A stretch of 31,047 bases of DNA from an uncultured Prevotella sp. (GCA_902477645.1 CABSIA010000017.1:1-31047); one strand, 5' to 3'; shown: positions 6,118-15,020, numbered from the stretch's first letter. Notes: generated by a model not told the origin, from the letters alone. Numbers and translations are program-made.

Positions 6118-7848
6118 ATGAGAAAAATACTACTCACTCTCGGTTTGGCGTTTACCATGGCTTCCTCATGGGCAGCCAAGGCGTGGAACATGCCTGTCAC
6201 CGTCACACAACCCGATGGCACCACCATCACCGTTTACCTGCACGGCGACGAGGATTTCAGCTGGTACACTTCTGCCGACGGAAAAATTCTGATGCGCAAC
6301 GGCAACACATTTACACCTATATCGGAAACCAAAGAAGAATTCTTTGCCAAGGCAGCAGCCATACGCAAAGCCAACGCCATGAGAAGAGAGCCTGTCAGCG
6401 GCAGTTCCCGACAGCTGTTTCCACATACAGGCAGCCCGAAAGCATTAGTTATCTTAGCAGAATATCCCGACAAGAGATTTTCTCTCACAGACCCCAAACG
6501 CTCGTTCGAGCAATATCTGAACAAAGTTGATGGCATCCAAGAGGACTTCGGCGCATACGAGCACAGAAATGCAGGCAGCGTAAGACAATATTTCAGCGAC
6601 ATGAGCAACGGCACATTCACTCCTCAGTTTGACGTTGTAGGTCCTGTCACACTTCCGCAAAACATGGAATACTATGGCGGAACAAACAGTACCGGCAGCG
6701 ACGAGAGAGTGAGCCAGATGATTATAGACGCTTGCGACCTCGTGAAAGACGATGTAGATTTTTCTACATACGACAACAATGGCGACGGATACATTGACCT
6801 CGTTTACGTAATCTATGCCGGCTATGGTCAGAGCATGGGCGCTGCCAACAACACAGTTTGGGCTAAGGCGACATACGTCACATCTGGTCAGCAATACAAC
6901 GGAAAGACTCTATACAGGGCAGGTGTCAACAACGAGCTTCTCGGCAACGAATACGCATTCAACGGCGAAAAACGCATCACTGGTTTGGGCCTCTTCATCC
7001 ACGAGTTCTCACACTGTCTCGGGCTCCCAGACTTCTATGCCACAAGAAATACATCGGTGGCAAACGACAATCAGGGCATGGAAGACTGGAGCGTAATGGA
7101 CAACGGCCTTTACAAATACAACGGCTGGATTCCAACCGCATATACGGCATGGGAGCGTGAGGCCATGGGATGGCTCGAAATCGATGACCTCGACACACCA
7201 CAGCAGCTGAAAATGGAAACCGTAGACCGTGGCGGCAAGGCATACAGAATTAAAAACAACGCAAACGCCAACGACTACCTCATCATACAACGCATACAGA
7301 ACAGATATTGGAACGAGCGCCTCGGCGACCCGTCGCAGAAACTCGACGGGCTTCTCGTATATCATGTTGACTACAAGGAAAGCGATTTTTCCATTAGCTA
7401 CAACAACGTGAACAACAATGTCGGGCATCCGTACATGGCGATAGTGCCTGCCGACGGACTGCTTGTCAGCAGCTATAAAATTTCGAATGCGGCAGAACCT
7501 GCAGAAGGTGAATATACAACAGCACAATACAGAACACAGCTAATGGGCGACGTGTATGGCGACGCCACCCTATCGGGTGTGAGCCATTTCCTGCAAACAG
7601 CCGATATTCCAAACAGCGCATGGTGGACAGAAGGCTCAAACGTCAACATCTACAACATCCACCTGACAGATGACGGGGACATGTATATTGACTTCAATAA
7701 AGAGTTTGCGACAGCCGGAATAAACGGCACAACGGCAGACAAAACCTCAAACTGCATATACAACATAAACGGTACACGCATGCATGACGACATCCGGCTG
7801 TTACCAAAAGGTATATACATTGTAAATGGCAAGAAAGTTGTGAGATAA
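6118..7848 (+). CDS. Secreted M6-family zinc metalloprotease with C-terminal sorting tail, 576 aa
   Basis: A signal peptide covers residues 1-20 (…MASSWAA). The N-terminal pro-region has the M6 phrase QPDGTTITVYLHGDEDFSWY (31-50). The zinc site HEFSHCLGLPD at 295-305 fits HExxHxxGxxD, with Glu296 as the catalytic base. DNNGDGYID at 219-227 is a calcium-binding loop of the EF-hand/dockerin type, common in this family. The last 35 residues (…YNINGTRMHDD… to GIYIVNGKKVVR) look like a type IX secretion C-terminal signal, so export across the outer membrane is likely. It would degrade extracellular proteins. The start codon directly follows the stop of the EFR1-type gene, so it shares that promoter. 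A strong terminator follows. Confidence 0.93.
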   Translation: MRKILLTLGLAFTMASSWAAKAWNMPVTVTQPDGTTITVYLHGDEDFSWYTSADGKILMRNGNTFTPISETKEEFFAKAAAIRKANAMRREPVSGSSRQLFPHTGSPKALVILAEYPDKRFSLTDPKRSFEQYLNKVDGIQEDFGAYEHRNAGSVRQYFSDMSNGTFTPQFDVVGPVTLPQNMEYYGGTNSTGSDERVSQMIIDACDLVKDDVDFSTYDNNGDGYIDLVYVIYAGYGQSMGAANNTVWAKATYVTSGQQYNGKTLYRAGVNNELLGNEYAFNGEKRITGLGLFIHEFSHCLGLPDFYATRNTSVANDNQGMEDWSVMDNGLYKYNGWIPTAYTAWEREAMGWLEIDDLDTPQQLKMETVDRGGKAYRIKNNANANDYLIIQRIQNRYWNERLGDPSQKLDGLLVYHVDYKESDFSISYNNVNNNVGHPYMAIVPADGLLVSSYKISNAAEPAEGEYTTAQYRTQLMGDVYGDATLSGVSHFLQTADIPNSAWWTEGSNVNIYNIHLTDDGDMYIDFNKEFATAGINGTTADKTSNCIYNINGTRMHDDIRLLPKGIYIVNGKKVVR

Positions 7849-7867
7849 CAACTCGGCTTATAAAAAG

Positions 7868-7914
7868 AAAATGGCGCACCAACAGCTTCCTCACTGTCGA
7901 TGCGCCATTTTTAT
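7868..7914 (+). terminator. Rho-independent terminator after the M6 protease gene
   Basis: AAAATGGCGCA (7868-7878) pairs perfectly with TGCGCCATTTT (7901-7911). A short inner ACAG/CTGT stem lies in the loop, and a T run with TTATAT follows. It ends the two-gene unit. Confidence 0.85.
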
Positions 7915-8183
7915 ATATTATAGAAATTGAAATTTCAAAATTAGCAAGTGAATAAAAACAATTTGTGCCCGTGAAAGGATTGGTTTGGTGTTCAAAGCTT
8001 CTCAAAAAAAACGCCGTTTTTGAGGCGAACAATAGTCATAAACGCCCGAAATACAAGAGTGTTGTGAGCATATACGATGAATTTTTAATGTTGCGTCATA
8101 AGTGTACTGATTTTAATGGGATACTTATAACGTATAGAAAAACTATTTCGCAGAACCATTGTCTCACATTATAGAGAAAATAA
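7915..8183. other. Intergenic region, no firm gene
   Basis: A CTCAAAAA…TTTTTGAG inverted repeat lies at about 8001-8023. A 69-codon plus frame (7965-8174) has no protein-like pattern or domain, and I do not call it. Confidence 0.4.
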
Positions 8184-8215
8184 TTTGTTCATTTTAGGAA
8201 AAAGTTGTAATTTTG
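8184..8215 (+). promoter_or_regulatory. Bacteroidetes promoter of the MG2-like / O-antigen-ligase-like operon
   Basis: -33 TTTG at 8184-8187, 20-nt spacer, -7 TAATTTTG at 8208-8215. The start codon is at 8334, so the mRNA would carry a leader of roughly 110 nt. That leader shows no recognised riboswitch. Confidence 0.7.
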
Positions 8216-8333
8216 CATCACCTGCAATGACGAGTATTATTCTGCCAGTTTGAATTTGGTCTGCACATACGATCATGGCCATTTGACTTGCACGGTCAAT
8301 TAATAATAGATTCTTATTCCTTTGATATAGTTT

Positions 8334-11048
8334 ATGAGACTTCTAAATATAGCACTACATGTTATTTTGTTTGTCTTGTTTCCGTTTTTAGGAAATGGCA
8401 AATTGCCATATCTCGGTGCGGACACTGACGGACAAAATGCATTTAATGCTATAGATTCGTTAGTATCAGTTCTACACAAAAGGCCTCAGATACATGAGAA
8501 TATCTACATGCACGTTGATAACCAATGCTATTTTAAAGGTGACACACTGTGGTATAAGGCGTATGTGGTTCGTAGTGACAATATGCACCCTACAGACATC
8601 AGCAAAGTATTGTATGTTGAACTGTTGACACCTGACGGATATTTAGTAGAGAGGCAGCAGCTGCACATAGATGAAGGCGGCACGGCAAACGGACAATTCG
8701 CATTGTCCGACAGCCTGTACTCTGGATATTACGAAATGCGGGCATATACAAGATGGCAGCTGAACTTCAACTATACTATAAAAGAGCATAAGTCATTCAA
8801 TCGCCATCATTTCTACAACAAACAGTTTGAGGACGACTATTTCAGAGTTTTCGAGGGATTGTACTCACGAGTTTTCCCTATTTATGAGAAGCCTTCCCAT
8901 AAAGGAGATTTTAAGGATAAGCGCATTGTTCCAAGACCCAGGCAGAGGCTATACACAGATGCTCCCAAGCTAAATGTCAGCTTCTATCCTGAGGGGGGCA
9001 AGCTCGTTGAGGGAATGGAAAGCCGGGTTGCTTTTGAGGTAACAGACGAGAGCGGCAAAGCGGTACTGACAAATGGATATTTGGAAGACGGCACCATTAT
9101 TAAGCCTGGCTACATGGGGCGTGGCACATTTATGTTTACGGCCAAAGTATCAGACAATTACGCCGAGTTCACATACATGGGCAAGAATTATAAATTTCCA
9201 TTGCCAAAACCCACAAAAAAAGGATGCGTGGTAAATTATGACTACAAGAAGCAGCTGCTAACTCTAAATGCAAACATTCCACTTGGAGCAATATCTTTCA
9301 TGCATCATGGACGTTGCCAGCATTTTGAGAGACTACAGCCTGATGCCAGACAGTTCTCGATTAAAAACATCAGGCTGAATACAGGCATAAACGAAATTAT
9401 AGTATATGGCAAAGATGCTGAGCCTTTAGCCTCAAGGCTTATTTTCATTAATAATGATGACGTTGGGAAAAAGCTCGATGTAAAGCTGCCTGAAGTAATA
9501 TCGGCTTACGAGCATGTACCTTTTAACGTTCATTGTCCTGACACCAACAGTTTGAGAACTGTCAGTATATCAATCAGAGACTGTACGGATGACGACATGA
9601 CATATAACGACGGCAATATTCTCACAGAGTTGTTGCTTACTGGTGAGTTGAAAGGTTTTGTTGCCTGCCCGTCATTTTATTTCAACAACAGCAAAATTAT
9701 CCACTACAAAGAATTGGATGTGTTGATGATGGTGCAAGGATGGAGAAAATATAAAAGAATAACTCAAGGACGGTATTTGCCTGAGAAAGGACTTGCCTAC
9801 GAGGGACAGATTTTACCAATAAGCAAGAACCTTTCTGACGAAAACGACTTTCTAACGCAAGGAGAAAAAACAGATGAGCAAAACAACATAAAGGAGGACA
9901 AGGATAAAGATAATGAAATCAACAATGACGAATACGGCACTATAGAAGAAGGTGATGATGAATATGATTATGACTTTGAGGCAAAAAATCATAAAAAGCG
10001 CATTAAGAAGAGTGTATTTGCAGAGGCTGAGATAATAATAAACGGAGAAGTTTTTGGCGAGGTTCAAAAAATTGACAAAAACGGATATTTCAAATTTATT
10101 CTGCCAGAGTTTGAAGGGCAGTCTATTCTGTTTATTACGGCATACAACGAGAAAGACTCTTTGAAGAAAAGCCTTAAAAACAGAGGTGACAAGACGGTTA
10201 TGAAAGGCGGATATCCAGAGTTCTACATAAAACGGAACATGTTTTTTCCCCAGTACTCCCTGCCATACACATGGTACCAGGTTAACATGCGTGACTCTTT
10301 GGATGACGCAGACTTTACCGACGAGATATTCTCACAATACAGTTTGGACAAGGTCAATGTTCTGCCTACTGTAAAAGCAAGAAAGCTAAGAAAATCAAAA
10401 AAAAGCTTGGATATGCGAAAGCCGGCAATAGTTTGGGACGCCTACAAGCTTTATAACGATGTTGTTGATGCCGGACTATGCCAAGGAGTCTACGACCCAC
10501 ATGTGTTCCCCCTACAGGCTTCATTATTTCTATTTGGTTATATGGAGTCCCATGACGAAATCAAAGTGCGGGGCATGGTGGAAGGTGCGACATATATGAG
10601 AAATTACTCCTATGGCGGCCGCGAATATGACAGGCCTATTACAAGCTTTTTACTCATGAAATACATACAATTTAAAATGGCTAAGAGTTTTCGGGTCTTT
10701 AGCGATTTTGACAAACGTAAAGGCAGAAGTTTGGAACCCGACGGAGGCCCAAACGTCACAATGGTTACAGAGCGAATACCTCATGACGGAACAAGATACG
10801 TTTACCGCGACAGAAGATATGTGTTCCCAGGATATAATTATACTATGGAGTTCTATTCTCCCGACTATTCACAACAAACTCCACAGAAACCGAAATACTA
10901 CCGCAGAACTCTATATTGGAATCCAAATGCGGAAATTGATGCAGACGGAACTTTCAAAGACACATTTTATGGAAACTCGCATGAGTGCAAGCTGTCAATA
11001 TCAGCATGCGGAATAGGAGATGACGGACAAATTTATTATACAGAATGA
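8334..11048 (+). CDS. Exported MG2 (alpha-2-macroglobulin-type) domain protein, 904 aa
   Basis: The N-terminus is a signal sequence (hydrophobic 4-21). Residues about 50-145 carry the macroglobulin-2-like signature of Bacteroidetes exported proteins: ENIYMHVDNQCYFKGDTLWY, then KAYVV, LYVELLTPDGYLVER and SDSLYSGYYEMRAYTRW. A second beta-rich stretch begins near residue 215 (LNVSFYPEGGKLVEGMESRV). A very acidic, lysine-interrupted insertion (about 505-560) probably forms a flexible linker. The C-terminal third is aromatic-rich, with no clear TonB plug or barrel. No thioester motif is visible, so it is not a classical macroglobulin protease trap. It should be periplasmic or outer-membrane associated. 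It overlaps the next gene by 4 bases (ATGA), which implies coupled expression. Exact role unknown. Confidence 0.75.
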   Translation: MRLLNIALHVILFVLFPFLGNGKLPYLGADTDGQNAFNAIDSLVSVLHKRPQIHENIYMHVDNQCYFKGDTLWYKAYVVRSDNMHPTDISKVLYVELLTPDGYLVERQQLHIDEGGTANGQFALSDSLYSGYYEMRAYTRWQLNFNYTIKEHKSFNRHHFYNKQFEDDYFRVFEGLYSRVFPIYEKPSHKGDFKDKRIVPRPRQRLYTDAPKLNVSFYPEGGKLVEGMESRVAFEVTDESGKAVLTNGYLEDGTIIKPGYMGRGTFMFTAKVSDNYAEFTYMGKNYKFPLPKPTKKGCVVNYDYKKQLLTLNANIPLGAISFMHHGRCQHFERLQPDARQFSIKNIRLNTGINEIIVYGKDAEPLASRLIFINNDDVGKKLDVKLPEVISAYEHVPFNVHCPDTNSLRTVSISIRDCTDDDMTYNDGNILTELLLTGELKGFVACPSFYFNNSKIIHYKELDVLMMVQGWRKYKRITQGRYLPEKGLAYEGQILPISKNLSDENDFLTQGEKTDEQNNIKEDKDKDNEINNDEYGTIEEGDDEYDYDFEAKNHKKRIKKSVFAEAEIIINGEVFGEVQKIDKNGYFKFILPEFEGQSILFITAYNEKDSLKKSLKNRGDKTVMKGGYPEFYIKRNMFFPQYSLPYTWYQVNMRDSLDDADFTDEIFSQYSLDKVNVLPTVKARKLRKSKKSLDMRKPAIVWDAYKLYNDVVDAGLCQGVYDPHVFPLQASLFLFGYMESHDEIKVRGMVEGATYMRNYSYGGREYDRPITSFLLMKYIQFKMAKSFRVFSDFDKRKGRSLEPDGGPNVTMVTERIPHDGTRYVYRDRRYVFPGYNYTMEFYSPDYSQQTPQKPKYYRRTLYWNPNAEIDADGTFKDTFYGNSHECKLSISACGIGDDGQIYYTE

Positions 11049-12610
11049 CAATTATCATGGATAAATTCTTTCCCAAATATTTTACACATATTATATCATT
11101 TTTAATAGTATTTGGAACAACATTTTTGTGTACCAGTTATTTTACAGATGAGACTTTATACCCCAAATGGGTAGCTACAATTCTTATATTATGTCTTGTT
11201 TCAATCACAGGTCTAATTAAGAAAACAAGTTCTCATAAATATTTCTCTAAAGAATTATTCGAATATGACATAGTTTACTTATCCGCATTACAATGTATTA
11301 TATTGTATTTTCAAGAAAAGGGTCACGTTCCAAAAAACGTTGTATATTCGTTTGGAAGTTTTGACAATGTAGCAGGGTTTGTAAGTTATATTTGTTTAAC
11401 TCTACCACTTGGTATAAATAACGTCAAAAAGAAAAAGAGTGCCTCAAGAATTGCATTATTAATTTGTAAAATTATAACACTATTTGCCATTATATATAGC
11501 GAATCGAGAATTGGAATAATAAGCTGTGCTATTTTTCTTTTAATGATAACCTGTAGTAATTGTAGTATGCCTATTAGGAAAAGCATATTTATAGTCTTGA
11601 CATCTTCAACGATATTAACCATTATTTTATTTTTTGCAATGAAACAAGATTCGAGTAAAGGGCGATTATTTATTGCTACTCGTACAATTGAATTAATAAA
11701 AGAAAAACCTATATTTGGATATGGTTATAATGGTTTCTGTAAAAAATACATGGAAGCTCAGGCTGAATTCTTTAAAAACAATCCACATAGTGAATATGCA
11801 ATATATGCTGATAATGTTCACCATCCCATGAGTGATATACTTTTAATTATTTTTGAATTTGGATTGTTTGGATTGTTGATTTTTGTCGGATATGTATTGT
11901 TATTCATAAAATTGAGTACGAGACAAGATGCAAATACCGCTTTCAAAAAACTAAGTATTTTATTGATATTAATAATTTGGATACTATTTTCATACCCACT
12001 TCGTTATCCATTCACATGGATTGCTATAGCATATTCATTATACAAAATTCTACCCTCTAATATTAAATGCAAAAAATCAATTTATACATATATGCAAGTC
12101 TTAACAGTAGCATTAGCTATGTTTTGTCTTCATTCAATGACAATTGACCGAAATTGGCGATTAGCACAAAATAATTATGATGATGGAAAAATCAAGAAAG
12201 CACTCCTTCTCTATAATCAATTATATCAAGATAAAAAGTCTGACTATAAGTATCTTTATGACTATTCTTATGTATTATATAGTATTGGACAGAAAAAAAA
12301 GGCCTTGCAAGTGGCATTAAAATGTTCTAATTATCTATCTGATTATCATCTTTGCTTACTATCGGGATACATATACAGAGATATGAAGAATTACAAGATG
12401 GCTATAGAAATGTTTGAAAAAGCTCATTTCATGTGTCCGTCAAGAATCGTTCCGTTATATGAACAGTATATTATTTTTCGGACAACAAATAATAATGAAA
12501 ATAGAAGTAAAATGGCTAAAAGGATTAAAAAGTTTCCAATTAAGATTATGTCTTCCAAAGTAAACAGTATACTAAATGAACTGGAAATTCTTGAGGCTGC
12601 ATATAAATAA
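11045..12610 (+). CDS. O-antigen-ligase-like polytopic membrane protein with C-terminal TPRs, 521 aa
   Basis: About ten hydrophobic segments span residues 10-365. The region SKGRLFIATRTIELIKEKPI followed by FGYGYNGF, and then NVHHPMSDILLIIFEFGLFG, is the conserved Wzy_C / O-antigen ligase periplasmic loop and following helix, with the conserved His. From about residue 370, TPR-like helices appear (AQNNYDDGKIKKALLLYNQL; CLLSGYIYRDMKNYKMAIEM). Such proteins transfer undecaprenyl-linked glycans to lipid A or to proteins. The acceptor here is unknown. The start could be the ATG at 11045 (overlapping the previous stop) or the in-frame ATG at 11057. The gene is much more AT-rich than its neighbours (17 of 60 bases are G/C at 11701-11760, against 31 of 60 at 6541-6600), which suggests transfer. 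No terminator is obvious after it. Confidence 0.85.
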   Translation: MTIIMDKFFPKYFTHIISFLIVFGTTFLCTSYFTDETLYPKWVATILILCLVSITGLIKKTSSHKYFSKELFEYDIVYLSALQCIILYFQEKGHVPKNVVYSFGSFDNVAGFVSYICLTLPLGINNVKKKKSASRIALLICKIITLFAIIYSESRIGIISCAIFLLMITCSNCSMPIRKSIFIVLTSSTILTIILFFAMKQDSSKGRLFIATRTIELIKEKPIFGYGYNGFCKKYMEAQAEFFKNNPHSEYAIYADNVHHPMSDILLIIFEFGLFGLLIFVGYVLLFIKLSTRQDANTAFKKLSILLILIIWILFSYPLRYPFTWIAIAYSLYKILPSNIKCKKSIYTYMQVLTVALAMFCLHSMTIDRNWRLAQNNYDDGKIKKALLLYNQLYQDKKSDYKYLYDYSYVLYSIGQKKKALQVALKCSNYLSDYHLCLLSGYIYRDMKNYKMAIEMFEKAHFMCPSRIVPLYEQYIIFRTTNNNENRSKMAKRIKKFPIKIMSSKVNSILNELEILEAAYK

Positions 12611-12797
12611 TTTCCTTCATTTGGGTAAAAGCAATAACAAATATTAGATGATTTCGTCATCAGGCGAAATAGCCTCACGTCTATAACAGCTATGCAGTAC
12701 AACATATTGTCGACGGCCAGACGCTTTGTGGCTTACCTCTAAACAAGCCAAACTGACACCTGACAAAATTTTGGCAACGAAAAAAAATCGTATAATA

Positions 12798-12829
12798 TTT
12801 GGTTGTTCGGATAAAATCGTTTACCTTTG
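12798..12829 (+). promoter_or_regulatory. Promoter of the tRNA-Thr / tRNA-Gly unit
   Basis: -33 TTTG at 12798-12801, 20-nt spacer, -7 TACCTTTG at 12822-12829. The first tRNA base is 34 bases further on. The upstream stretch 12611-12797 shows only a small ATTTCG/CGAAAT hairpin (12651-12670) and no gene. Confidence 0.8.
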
Positions 12830-12862
12830 CACCCGTTATCTGAAACACTATCTCATATTGTT

Positions 12863-12935
<73 letters not shown>

Positions 12936-12957
12936 CCTCTTGCAGTTTTTTTACATT

Positions 12958-13030
12958 GCGGTAATAGCTCAGTTGGTAGAGCACAAGCTTCCCAAGCTTG
13001 GGGTCACGGGTTCGAGCCCCGCTTACCGCT
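12958..13030 (+). tRNA. tRNA-Gly (anticodon CCC)
   Basis: 73-nt cloverleaf. Acceptor GCGGTAA/TTACCGC, D-arm GCTC/GAGC, anticodon stem CAAGC/GCTTG with loop TTCCCAA, discriminator T. The first T-stem pair (A-C) is mismatched; the other four pair. It decodes GGG. CCA is not encoded. Only 22 bases separate it from tRNA-Thr, so the two share a promoter. Confidence 0.96.
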
Positions 13031-13045
13031 CACAGAAATATCAAT

Positions 13046-13606
13046 ATGAGATTTTTTGTCACATTATTCCTATTAATCTATCAAGCCATTTCCCTTAATT
13101 GTGTCCGGGCTGAAGATATGAAAGCAGAAATAAATTCTGCCGACAACAGTTCTATGAATAAAAACGAAGACACGGAGCACAACCTTGCCAACACCAAGAT
13201 TTTTTTTAACGGCATAGAGACGGACAAACAGGTTGTAGGAATAACTTTCAATGACAACACCACTACTCTGACATGGAGCGACAACACTATCATGACAGGC
13301 AAAGCCGCCGAATCGCTTATTTCCATAGCCCTCACCGGCGACGCAGAGCAAAATATTGACAAAGTGAGGATTTTCGTTGTCGGCGGCATATACAGCACCC
13401 TTATAAACATCAACGGCATAGATGCAAATTCCGATTATTGCATATACAATATGAAACAGCAAAAAGTATTGGAAGGCAAAACCGGCAGCACGACAACAAC
13501 AATAAATATCAGCGGGCTAAACACGGGAGTTTACTACCTGAAAAGCAACAGAACCATCGTGAAATTCACAATTGGGCTGAACAACAATATGTTGTCTAAA
13601 TATTGA
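13046..13606 (+). CDS. Small secreted protein with type-IX-like C-terminal tail, 186 aa
   Basis: The ATG at 13046 is chosen because it begins a signal peptide (MRFFVTLFLLIYQAISLNCV, cleaved near RA|ED). Longer in-frame starts lie inside tRNA-Gly. A short low-complexity linker follows (residues 23-50), then a small beta-rich region (GITFNDNTTTLTWSDNTIM). From about residue 120 there is a C-terminal sorting-domain pattern: CIYNMKQQKVLEG, INISGLNTGVYYLKS, and VKFTIG. The body is too short for an evident enzyme, and the function is unknown. The start codon lies 15 bases after the tRNA-Gly 3' end and no promoter fits between, so it is probably co-transcribed with the tRNAs. A long palindrome follows the stop. 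Confidence 0.75.
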   Translation: MRFFVTLFLLIYQAISLNCVRAEDMKAEINSADNSSMNKNEDTEHNLANTKIFFNGIETDKQVVGITFNDNTTTLTWSDNTIMTGKAAESLISIALTGDAEQNIDKVRIFVVGGIYSTLININGIDANSDYCIYNMKQQKVLEGKTGSTTTTINISGLNTGVYYLKSNRTIVKFTIGLNNNMLSKY

Positions 13607-13616
13607 CGAGATAACC

Positions 13617-13715
13617 TGTAGGGCCGCTATGTATAGCGGCCGCAAACAATAAAAGCAATCAGTAATATTCATGTAGGTTCCTTTTATTGCGGCCGCTATA
13701 CATAGCGGCCCTACA
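13617..13715. repeat. Large palindrome, GGGCCGCTATgtATAGCGGCC family
   Basis: The 29-base arm at 13617-13645 is a perfect inverted match of 13687-13715. Each arm is itself nearly palindromic (GCCGCTAT / ATAGCGGC around GT or AC), so a cruciform with side hairpins can form. CAATAAAAG (13647-13655) and CTTTTATTG (13681-13689) give an alternative inner pairing. It lies 10 bases after the stop of the secreted-protein gene and may end its transcript, though no T tract follows. It looks like a REP-type intergenic element. Confidence 0.85.
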
Positions 13716-13796
13716 ATTTCCCAGCATAAAATTTCCACAGAGCCCCCACAAAACCACATAAAATATACTTAACTTTAAAAAAAAACAGACCAAAAG

Positions 13797-13828
13797 TTTG
13801 GCAGTTAAAGAAAAAGGTGTTACCTTTG
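13797..13828 (+). promoter_or_regulatory. Promoter of tRNA-Lys
   Basis: -33 TTTG at 13797-13800, 20-nt spacer, -7 TACCTTTG at 13821-13828, about 50 bases before the tRNA. Confidence 0.8.
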
Positions 13829-13879
13829 CACTCGCAATTCAGAAATGAGCCTTTTAGGTCATCTAAAAACGGCAAATAT

Positions 13880-13952
13880 GCGTCCTTAGCTCAGTTGGTA
13901 GAGCAACTGACTCTTAATCAGTGGGTCTAGGGTTCGAGCCCCTAAGGACGCA
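13880..13952 (+). tRNA. tRNA-Lys (anticodon CTT)
   Basis: 73-nt cloverleaf. Acceptor GCGTCCT/AGGACGC, D-arm GCTC/GAGC, anticodon stem ACTGA/TCAGT with loop CTCTTAA, T-arm TAGGG/CCCTA, discriminator A. It decodes AAG. CCA is not encoded. Confidence 0.97.
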
Positions 13953-13954
13953 CA

Positions 13955-13984
13955 AAGCCTAACCACGAGGTTGGGCTTTTTTGT
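13955..13984 (+). terminator. Terminator after tRNA-Lys
   Basis: AAGCCTAACC and GGTTGGGCTT pair around an ACGA loop (one T-G pair), followed by a run of T. It separates the tRNA from rpoD. Confidence 0.85.
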
Positions 13985-14011
13985 TTTATTAAGTTAAAGT
14001 TTACAAACAAA

Positions 14012-14044
14012 ATTGGCAACTTCATCATATTTTTCATAATTTTG
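14012..14044 (+). promoter_or_regulatory. Probable promoter of rpoD
   Basis: -33 ATTG at 14012-14015, 21-nt spacer, -7 TAATTTTG at 14037-14044. The leader to the start codon at 14114 would be about 65 nt. One base of the -33 box departs from TTTG. Confidence 0.6.
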
Positions 14045-14113
14045 CGTTGTTTTAGGCAACTAAACCCCATAAGCACTTGAGCACAAAGTACTTATCACAG
14101 ATAACACAACAAT

Positions 14114-14986
14114 ATGAGACAGCTAAAAATTCAGAAAAGCATCACCAATCGCTCCAGTGAGGCATTGGACAAATACCTCGTGGAGATAGGCCGTGCCCCG
14201 CTGATTTCAATTGATGAGGAAATTGAACTGGCACAAAAAATCAAAAAAGGGGGACCTGAGGCAGAAAAGGCCAAGGAACGCCTTGTTACTGCAAACTTAA
14301 GGTTTGTGGTATCTGTGGCAAAACAATATCAGCACCAGGGACTTACACTAACCGACCTTATCGATGAGGGAAACATTGGCCTGATAAAAGCAGCCCAAAA
14401 ATTTGATGAGACCAGAGGTTTCAAATTTATCTCGTATGCCGTCTGGTGGATTAGGCAAAGTATTTTGCAGGCTATTGCGGAACAAAGCCGCTTTGTAAGG
14501 CTGCCCCTAAATCAGGTTGGCTCACTGAACAAGATAAACCACGAGATAAGCAAATTTGAGCAGGAACACCAAAGACGTCCGTCGATAGCTGAACTCTCGG
14601 AGGCCACAAACATAGATCAGGAGAAAATTATGCAGAGCCTGATGGCTGACGGACATCATGTAAGCATAGACGCGCCATTCCAAGACGGCGAGGAGAACTG
14701 CATGCTCGACGTGATGCCAAGTGGCGACGACAGCCGTACAGACAAGGTCGTAGACCACGAGAGCATGGCTTTGGAGCTGAACAACGTTCTGAAAGACGTG
14801 CTCAAGGAAAGGGAAATTATAATTATCCGCGAGTGTTTCGGCATTGGATGCCAGGAGAAAGGACTTGAGGAGATTGGCGACCAACTCGGACTTACCCGTG
14901 AGCGTGTGAGACAAATCAGAGAAAAGAGCATTGCAAAACTCAGAGAAAGCGGAAACGTGAAAATCCTGATGAAATACTTAGGGTAG
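14114..14986 (+). CDS. rpoD: Primary RNA polymerase sigma factor, Bacteroidetes type, 290 aa
   Basis: It directs RNA polymerase to housekeeping promoters, in this phylum the TTTG/TAnnTTTG kind found throughout this window. Region 1.2 is near the N-terminus (SSEALDKYLVEIGRAPLISI). Region 2 contains LRFVVSVAKQYQHQGLTLTD, DEGNIGLIKAAQKFD, and GFKFISYAVWWIRQSILQAI. Region 3 follows from SRFVRLPLNQVG. Region 4 ends in the helix-turn-helix LEEIGDQLGLTRERVRQIRE. Region 1.1 and the large non-conserved insert of proteobacterial RpoD are absent. That is normal for Bacteroidetes primary sigmas, which are about 290 aa. The gene has its own promoter and a strong terminator, so it is monocistronic. Confidence 0.96.
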   Translation: MRQLKIQKSITNRSSEALDKYLVEIGRAPLISIDEEIELAQKIKKGGPEAEKAKERLVTANLRFVVSVAKQYQHQGLTLTDLIDEGNIGLIKAAQKFDETRGFKFISYAVWWIRQSILQAIAEQSRFVRLPLNQVGSLNKINHEISKFEQEHQRRPSIAELSEATNIDQEKIMQSLMADGHHVSIDAPFQDGEENCMLDVMPSGDDSRTDKVVDHESMALELNNVLKDVLKEREIIIIRECFGIGCQEKGLEEIGDQLGLTRERVRQIREKSIAKLRESGNVKILMKYLG

Positions 14987-15020
14987 ACGACAGCTGCTGA
15001 AGAAAAACAAAATTATAGGG

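Noticed and set aside
12998..13045. Extended N-terminus for the small secreted protein
   Set aside because: The extra codons lie inside or just after tRNA-Gly, and the signal peptide begins at the ATG at 13046.
13955..13984. Leader regulatory element for rpoD
   Set aside because: The hairpin with T run is an ordinary terminator for tRNA-Lys, and the rpoD promoter lies after it.
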